From positions 1-10,826 of the forward strand of contig CANHUD010000055.1 in assembly GCA_947463665.1 (NCBI GenBank): a DNA stretch of 10,826 bases, in the 5' to 3' direction. The notes below the pieces were generated by a model. The model was not told the origin of the DNA. It saw only the letters and a program-made list of their open reading frames with translations, and ran no database searches. The translations under genes and the position numbers were made by a program. The DNA comes from Sphingobacteriales bacterium (GTDB taxonomy: Bacteria; Bacteroidota; Bacteroidia; Chitinophagales; Chitinophagaceae). This document shows, piece by piece, positions 5,737 to 10,826 of the stretch. Position 1 is the first letter of the stretch, and each line of letters begins with the position of its first letter.

Positions 5737-8700
5737 TTATTGGATGATGAGCGGGTAGAGTTGTGTATCGCTTCGCAGGAAATACATTCCTTTAGGAAGG
5801 TGTTGCACATTGAGTTCGCTGTTGCCTGCAGGCAGGGTGTTTGTCAATAACAGGGCTCCCTGTTGATTATATACTTGTATGGTTGCGGCTTTGGATAGTG
5901 ATATTGTCACACGGCCCTGCACAACGGGATTGGGATAAAACTTGAGTGCCAGATCGGTCAAAAACATCAATTTAGAGATTGCGCTGAACGTAGCGGTGCC
6001 ATCCAGATCGACTTGTCGCAAGCGATAATAATTCAAGCCTGCTGACGGATTGGTATGCGTGTACGTGTATCGCTGAATCACCTGACTGTAGCCAACGGCT
6101 TGTACCCTGGAAAGATCTGTCCATTTTCTACCATCGGTACTGTGTTGAACGGCAAAATAGTTTGCATGCTGTTCCTGAAGCGTTGTCCATTGAAGCAAAA
6201 CATTATTTTGCTGTTTTTCGGTTGTGAAGCTGCCCCAGGAGACCGGAAGGACTGAAGAGTTAGCAAAGAAATAGGCAGAGCCGGAGGCGCTAATATTATC
6301 AGCTCCGGCAGCGTTTTCATCTTCCTGAGGAGCGCCCACCATAATATTACCTCCATTAATGGCAACACTCCCACCAAAACGATCGGAAGCCTCTCTGTCA
6401 GAAGCAACGATCTTATGGGTCTGTCCCCAGTTATCGGTACCTCCCTCATCTTTACTGAACACATAAGCGGATCCGGCTACTGACAAAGTATTACCTCCGG
6501 AAACGTCTTCAGATTCACTATAAGCTCCAACTATGACATAGTTTCCATTAATGGCGATACTGTAGCCAAAAAGATCACTAGCGGCTCTGTCAGAAGCGAC
6601 CAGTTTTTTTACCTGGCCCCAGTTATCGGTACCACCGGCATCTTTGCTAAAAACATACGCAGCACCAGCATCGTTAAGCGTAGATCCCCCTACCGCGTCC
6701 TCATCTTCAGCACGAGCTCCTACTACTATATTATTTCCACTCAATGCAATGCTAGAGCCGAAAAGATCACTTGCCGCCCTCACAGAAGCGACCAGTTTTT
6801 TTACCTGTCCCCAGTTATCGGTACCACCCGCATCCTTGCTGAATACATACGCAGAACCAGCTGCTGATAAGGTATTACCCCCGGCAGCGTCTTCATCTTC
6901 ATTAGAAGCTGCAACAACAATAAAATTGCCGCTAATAGATAAATTACTACCAAAATTATCATCCGCTGCTCTGTCGGAAGCTACCAGTTTTTTTACCTGA
7001 CCCCAATTATCGGTACCGCCTGCATCTTTGTTAAACACATAGGCAGAACCTGCTGCAGATAAGGTAGCAGTTCCGGCAGCGTCTTCGTCTTCACTTATTG
7101 CTCCTATTACAACACTGTTTCCGCTGATGGCAACACTCCGGCCAAAATTATCACTTGCCGCCCGGTCAGAAGCGACCAGTTTTTTTACCTGGCCCCAATT
7201 ATCGGTACCACCCGCATCCTTGTTAAACACATATGCAGAACCTGCTGCTGATAAGGTAGCGCCTCCTGCAGCGTTTTCCGATTCATTGAAAGCACCTACA
7301 ACAACATTGTTTCCACTTATGGCGATGCTAAAGCCAAAATAATCATTCGCCGCTCTGTCGGAAGCGACCAGTTTTTTTACTTCGGTCCAGATGCCGGCCT
7401 GTTTTTTCAATACATATACGGCACCTGCGTTTAACATTGAATTTAACCCTGCAGCATCTTTATCCTCACCGTAAGATCCTATTACGGCATAATCACCATC
7501 AATGGCTACAGAAGCTCCGTAGAATATATTTCCTAATAAAGACTTTGCCACCAGTTTATTCACCTGGCCCCAATTGGCTGTGCCACCCTGGTCTGAGTTA
7601 AATGTATAAGCAGCACCGGCTGCACTGAGCGTATTTAAGCCAGCATCGTCCTCATCTTCGGCCCAGGCACCTGAAATGATATCTGTTCCACTCACAGATA
7701 CACTCCAGCCAAAATTATCACTGGCTGCTCTATCGGAGGCAACCAGTTTTTTAACCTGTCCCCAGTTATCGGCACCTCCCTCATCTTTGTTAAACACATA
7801 CGCGGATCCGGCCGCAAAAAGCTGAGCCCCTCCTACTGCATCATGGTCTTCCTCTTTGGCACCCACTACTATGGTGTTACCATTTATGGCTACACTATAG
7901 CCAAAATGGTCATTCGCAGCCCCGTCGCCTGGAATAATTTTTTTGGTTTCCCCCCAATTATCGGTGCCTCCCTGATCTTTATTATACACATAAGCCGCAC
8001 CGGGACCAAACACGACAACGGGTACATATTTTGTATATGCACCCACCACAATGTTGTTTCCACTAATAGCTACACTAACGGCATAATTATCATCAGCGGC
8101 TCTGTCTGAAGCGACCAGTTTTTTTACCTGTCCCCAGTTATCGGTACCTCCTGCATCTTTGCTAAATACATAGGCCGCTCCCGCTTGTTGCAGAGAATTT
8201 GCTCCTGCGGCATCAGAGTCCTGCCCCCATGCACCAACAACAATATTTGAACCACTGATGGAAACACTGTTCCCAAATTGATCTGAACCCAATCTGTCGG
8301 ATGGTACTATTTTTTTAACCTCTCCCCAGTTGTTAGTGCCGCCCTGGTCTTTGTAAAATACATAGGCAGATCCAGCATCCGGATCCGTTGCCCCTCCCGA
8401 AGCATCTTCATCTTCTTTTGGTGCACCCACCACAATGTAGTTTCCGCTAATGGAAACGCTGTTTCCAAACTGATCGTCTGCACTCCGGTCGGAGGCCACT
8501 ATTTTTTTCACCTGACCCCAATTGTCCGTACCTCCCTGGTCTTTGGAAAATATATATGCTGAACCTGCAGATGCTAAAGTAGCTCCCCCAGCTGCATCCT
8601 CGTCTTCATTGATTGCGCCAATCACAATCGTATTGCCATTGATAGCTACACTATACCCAAAGTTATCATTGCCTGCCAGGTCAGCCGGTTTCAGTTTTTT

Positions 8701-9099
8701 CAGGAATAGCCATTGCCCACTGGCATTTTTCTTAAAAAGTAGCGCTGTTCCTCCCTGAAAAGGTGTAGTGCCGCCAGCATCTTCTTGTAAATATGCCCCC
8801 ACAATGGCATAGTTGCCATCAATGGCTACACTGGCGCCAAAATAATCATTTGCTTCCCTGTCTGGCTGATAACGCCAGGCCCGGTCGCTGGCCGAAGCCT
8901 TAATAACCTGATCCCAGTTCTGTGCAATAGAGGAACTGGAAACAAGCAGCAGCAGGAATATGGCTAAAATTGCTTTATGTCTGAAAATATGGGTAGTCAG
9001 ATCGTCTAAAGCAAGTTTATTTCGTTGAGTCTGCCTACCTGAAATGAACAGATTGTACGGGAATCCTAAGTGTAGAAATTTTCTCATTAGCTTGGTCAT
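5737..9099 (-). CDS. FG-GAP repeat protein with FN3-like domain and T9SS type A sorting domain
   Basis: This 1120-residue exported protein is built mainly of beta-propeller repeats. Numbering is from the ATG at 9099. A long basic n-region (1-42) precedes a hydrophobic core (43-58) and a predicted cleavage after SSIA, giving mature Gln60. Residues about 61-948 hold 14 FG-GAP-type repeats of about 64 residues (pattern FGxSVAIxGNxIVVGA, acidic EDEDAAGG, then AGSAYVF and DNWGQVKKL). Residues about 949-1045 form an FN3-like domain with LLQWTT, STDGRKW and NYYRLRQVDLDG. A T9SS type A tail begins LALKFYPNPV at 1050. Repeats 1 and 8 are divergent and alike, which suggests two seven-bladed rings. A surface or secreted binding or adhesion role is inferred; no catalytic motif is seen. 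A frame opens further upstream at 9153, but a candidate promoter lies at 9123-9154, so ATG 9099 is preferred. The membrane regulator gene lies 212 bp upstream. Confidence 0.93.
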   Translation of the reverse strand: MTKLMRKFLHLGFPYNLFISGRQTQRNKLALDDLTTHIFRHKAILAIFLLLLVSSSSIAQNWDQVIKASASDRAWRYQPDREANDYFGASVAIDGNYAIVGAYLQEDAGGTTPFQGGTALLFKKNASGQWLFLKKLKPADLAGNDNFGYSVAINGNTIVIGAINEDEDAAGGATLASAGSAYIFSKDQGGTDNWGQVKKIVASDRSADDQFGNSVSISGNYIVVGAPKEDEDASGGATDPDAGSAYVFYKDQGGTNNWGEVKKIVPSDRLGSDQFGNSVSISGSNIVVGAWGQDSDAAGANSLQQAGAAYVFSKDAGGTDNWGQVKKLVASDRAADDNYAVSVAISGNNIVVGAYTKYVPVVVFGPGAAYVYNKDQGGTDNWGETKKIIPGDGAANDHFGYSVAINGNTIVVGAKEEDHDAVGGAQLFAAGSAYVFNKDEGGADNWGQVKKLVASDRAASDNFGWSVSVSGTDIISGAWAEDEDDAGLNTLSAAGAAYTFNSDQGGTANWGQVNKLVAKSLLGNIFYGASVAIDGDYAVIGSYGEDKDAAGLNSMLNAGAVYVLKKQAGIWTEVKKLVASDRAANDYFGFSIAISGNNVVVGAFNESENAAGGATLSAAGSAYVFNKDAGGTDNWGQVKKLVASDRAASDNFGRSVAISGNSVVIGAISEDEDAAGTATLSAAGSAYVFNKDAGGTDNWGQVKKLVASDRAADDNFGSNLSISGNFIVVAASNEDEDAAGGNTLSAAGSAYVFSKDAGGTDNWGQVKKLVASVRAASDLFGSSIALSGNNIVVGARAEDEDAVGGSTLNDAGAAYVFSKDAGGTDNWGQVKKLVASDRAASDLFGYSIAINGNYVIVGAYSESEDVSGGNTLSVAGSAYVFSKDEGGTDNWGQTHKIVASDREASDRFGGSVAINGGNIMVGAPQEDENAAGADNISASGSAYFFANSSVLPVSWGSFTTEKQQNNVLLQWTTLQEQHANYFAVQHSTDGRKWTDLSRVQAVGYSQVIQRYTYTHTNPSAGLNYYRLRQVDLDGTATFSAISKLMFLTDLALKFYPNPVVQGRVTISLSKAATIQVYNQQGALLLTNTLPAGNSELNVQHLPKGMYFLRSDTQLYPLIIQ
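6256..8919 (-). repeat. Fourteen tandem ~192-bp coding repeats (FG-GAP units)
   Basis: On the minus strand the units begin at about 8853, 8673, 8481, 8289, 8097, 7917, 7725, 7536, 7350, 7158, 6966, 6774, 6582 and 6390. They are preceded by a half-unit at about 8919-8854. Most are exactly 64 codons; units 1, 5, 7 and 8 have 60, 60, 63 and 62. Units 9 to 12 are closest to each other, sharing long near-identical stretches in the part coding for the DNWGQVKKLVAS segment. This points to recent duplication by unequal exchange or slippage. Confidence 0.93.
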
Positions 9100-9122
9100 T
9101 GTTTCATTTTTAACAGAATGAC

Positions 9123-9154
9123 CAAAGATCAAAGAGGGAGCAAAAGCCGCCAAA
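9123..9154 (-). promoter_or_regulatory. Candidate promoter of the FG-GAP gene
   Basis: On the minus strand, TTTG (plus 9151-9154) is followed after 20 bp by GATCTTTG (plus 9123-9130), one mismatch from TAnnTTTG. Transcription would start about 9116, just 17 bp upstream of the ATG at 9099. This favours that start over the upstream ATG at 9153, which would lie before the transcript. The spacing fits, but the match is imperfect. Confidence 0.4.
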
Positions 9155-9182
9155 GAATCGATATTTCAATACTTCAAGGCCA

Positions 9183-9239
9183 TCTTACAAATTTTAAAAT
9201 CAATAAAATTTGTAAGAAATCTGATAATTTTTATCAGAT
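9183..9239. repeat. Two adjacent perfect inverted repeats upstream of the FG-GAP gene
   Basis: The first repeat is a 14-bp perfect stem, TCTTACAAATTTTA (9183-9196) with its complement at 9204-9217 around a 7-nt loop. The second is a 9-bp perfect stem, ATCTGATAA (9219-9227) with TTATCAGAT (9231-9239) around TTT, only one base away. Neither has a terminator-like T tract on the minus strand. They lie 29-85 bp upstream of the candidate -33 box of the FG-GAP gene and about 73 bp beyond the stop of the regulator gene. They could be operators or RNA structures. Confidence 0.65.
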
Positions 9240-9311
9240 CCATAATTATTGGAAGAAAAAGAGGTGCTTTATGACCCATAAATTGGGAATTAGCCCTCCA
9301 GGCCCTGGACT

Positions 9312-10826
9312 TTATTTTTGTTTGACCCGATAGATGTATGACTCGCTAAATCCAGTTGATTCGGCTATCTCTTTGGCCGATTTTCCTTCTTTTCGGAGTT
9401 GAAGGACGATTTCGGTGCGTAGATCCGTGATAATATTACCGGGTTTCTGTGGCTTTAAGATGTTATAGAGCTGTACCGTATTTGTGTTAAAATGTTCATT
9501 GATCGATTTAATGCTTACTGTCGTCAGGTTTTCCTTGATATAGACGATCACTTCATCGGGGGTTACCGTTCTGGTTGGCTTTACTTCCTCTTCATGAAGC
9601 TGACGCTCCTTCAATTTCCGACGGGTAATGAGCAGAAACAACACCAACACCACGATGATCACGATCAGGACACCCACCAGGATCAGCCATTGTTGGTTGA
9701 CAGCGGTTTTTCGGTTGGTCAGATCATTGTTTTGTATGATCTCATTGATTTTATTGACATTTATCTGATAAAGTCCGTTGATAGTACCTGCATACAAAAC
9801 ATTGTCTTTTAGATAGAGAGCTCTCCGATTGAATTCAACTCCTTGTATAATTACTTGATTTTCATTAGTTTCAATATTAAAACTATAGAGCCCCATATTG
9901 GTAGCGATCACCAATTCCTTGTCGTTGATGGACAGTAATGAGTGTGCATCGGTAAAATCGGCCAGTTTGACATATTTCCCCCCTACGGTTTCACCATACA
10001 ATTCCGATGCAGTGAGTAGATAAAATTTTTCATTCAATATCACCGCACTCATCACTTTAGTGGGCAGGGATAATTTCAGGATATTTTTACGGCTGATCAG
10101 ATCGTAGGTCCAGAATTCATTGCCATTGCAAAACTGAAGGATATTCTCATGAAAGCCTATTGGCACCAATGGGTCGGATTCTTTCTTTTTAAAAAGAAAG
10201 GACCGGTCGTCCCCTGCCGCATTGGAGCTATACAGACCACTATCACAGAAATAATAAAGACGACGGGTCTTGGGGTCTGCAAGTATGTCGAACACTTCGC
10301 CCAGGGTTTCTTTGGTAGTAAATTTCGGCGCCGCTGTGTCGGCAGTAGCTGCAGGATCTGGATAGAAAAGATACATCCAGTTACTGAAATAAATGAAAGC
10401 AGTATCGCCGATCTCGCGGATATGCCCTTCCGTAAAAGGCGGGTAGTTGATTTTTCTTCCTTTGTAATATATACCCGAGTAGGTACCCACATACCGATTA
10501 CTGATGGTGCGGATGCTGTGATTGCGATAAGAGATGGAAAAGGGCAGAATATCATAAATATAGAGGCGTCCCCCCGTTACGATATATAAATGTTGCGCGG
10601 TATGGGCATAGAATTCCGTACGACGCTCATTGGGGAAAGGCAGCAGGTGATTGTATTTGAAGTTCTCATACTTCCTGATACCGCCCAAGCGCACGGAAAG
10701 CTTTCCTTTATCCCCCAGTTCTACATACCCTTTTTGATCGTTCACAAAACTGCCATCTGCACCTGACCAGCGTTGTATTCCGGCTGAGCTACCCGAGTAT
10801 ATATTGCCATTCTTATCTTTCACAAT
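9312..10826 (-). CDS. Membrane-anchored sensor/regulator: propeller-like outer domain, TM helix, AraC-like HTH (5' end outside window)
   Basis: The frame is still open at the window edge (IVKDKNGNIYSG), so the N-terminus is missing and the GTG at 10823 is not a credible start. Numbering here is from that GTG (503 residues visible). Residues 1-355 are rich in propeller-type strands (NIYSGSSAGIQRW, IYYFC-like DSGLYSS, VIATNMGLYSFN, LYAGTINGLYQIN), resembling the periplasmic Reg_prop repeats of Bacteroidota sensor proteins. A single membrane helix spans about 379-400, followed by the basic RRKLKER, placing the last 100 residues in the cytoplasm. These carry two helix-turn-helix segments, about 437-456 and 482-500. 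The second (KSAKEIAESTGFSESYIYRV) matches the second HTH of AraC regulators. There is no histidine kinase or receiver domain, so it would be a one-component transmembrane regulator. The FG-GAP gene directly downstream is a possible target, by inference. Confidence 0.82.
   Translation of the reverse strand: MVKDKNGNIYSGSSAGIQRWSGADGSFVNDQKGYVELGDKGKLSVRLGGIRKYENFKYNHLLPFPNERRTEFYAHTAQHLYIVTGGRLYIYDILPFSISYRNHSIRTISNRYVGTYSGIYYKGRKINYPPFTEGHIREIGDTAFIYFSNWMYLFYPDPAATADTAAPKFTTKETLGEVFDILADPKTRRLYYFCDSGLYSSNAAGDDRSFLFKKKESDPLVPIGFHENILQFCNGNEFWTYDLISRKNILKLSLPTKVMSAVILNEKFYLLTASELYGETVGGKYVKLADFTDAHSLLSINDKELVIATNMGLYSFNIETNENQVIIQGVEFNRRALYLKDNVLYAGTINGLYQINVNKINEIIQNNDLTNRKTAVNQQWLILVGVLIVIIVVLVLFLLITRRKLKERQLHEEEVKPTRTVTPDEVIVYIKENLTTVSIKSINEHFNTNTVQLYNILKPQKPGNIITDLRTEIVLQLRKEGKSAKEIAESTGFSESYIYRVKQK

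Noticed and set aside
6055..8758. Several plus-strand open frames (for example near 6644-7000, 7127-7342 and 8522-8758)
   Set aside because: They lie antisense to the FG-GAP repeats and recur with the same period and similar translations, as expected from the repeated coding DNA of the other strand. They have no signals or motifs of their own.
6256..8919. Regular ~192-bp repeats as a possible CRISPR-like or satellite array
   Set aside because: The repeats are in frame, 64 codons long, and encode a known propeller motif. There are no short identical repeats with unique spacers.

Overview
The window looks like the chromosome of a member of the Bacteroidota, probably Chitinophagales/Chitinophagaceae. 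Four signs support this. Two proteins carry C-terminal type A sorting domains of the type IX secretion system (T9SS). Promoters match the Bacteroidota TTTG / TAnnTTTG consensus. Starts are A/T-rich without Shine-Dalgarno sequences. A NagB-PIG-L fusion typical of this phylum is present. The family-level placement is inference; no rRNA or other marker gene is present.

Layout. On the minus strand, 9-1250 encodes a secreted M43 zinc metalloprotease with a T9SS tail. After a 320-bp spacer, the plus strand carries a glutaminyl-peptide cyclotransferase lipoprotein (1571-2398). It is followed by a two-domain glucosamine-6-phosphate deaminase / PIG-L deacetylase-like protein (2487-4394) with its own -7 element and a clear terminator, and by a monocistronic tRNA-Arg(ACG) (4499-4572) with a textbook promoter and terminator. 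The right half is all minus strand. In transcription order it holds a 5'-truncated membrane-anchored sensor/regulator with a propeller-like outer domain and a cytoplasmic AraC-like HTH pair (9312-10826), a 1120-residue FG-GAP repeat T9SS cargo protein (5737-9099), and a small periplasmic DsbD N-terminal-like protein without its cysteines (4951-5415).

How the parts relate. The metalloprotease and FG-GAP protein are exported by Sec and then probably by T9SS; the DsbD-like protein should stay in the periplasm. All three proteins with a signal peptidase I-type signal have Gln immediately after the predicted cleavage site. This is the substrate that the nearby cyclotransferase would turn into pyroglutamate. 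The sensor/regulator lies directly upstream of the FG-GAP gene, and the spacer between them holds two perfect inverted repeats just upstream of a candidate promoter, so a regulatory link is possible but unproven.

The most notable observations are a predicted 2 x 7-blade double propeller in the FG-GAP protein, the intact two-site NagB fusion, the cysteine-less DsbD-like domain, and a G19-C56 to A19-U56 double change in the tRNA. I see no mobile element, CRISPR array or phage gene. Nothing here is clearly a new defence or mobile system.
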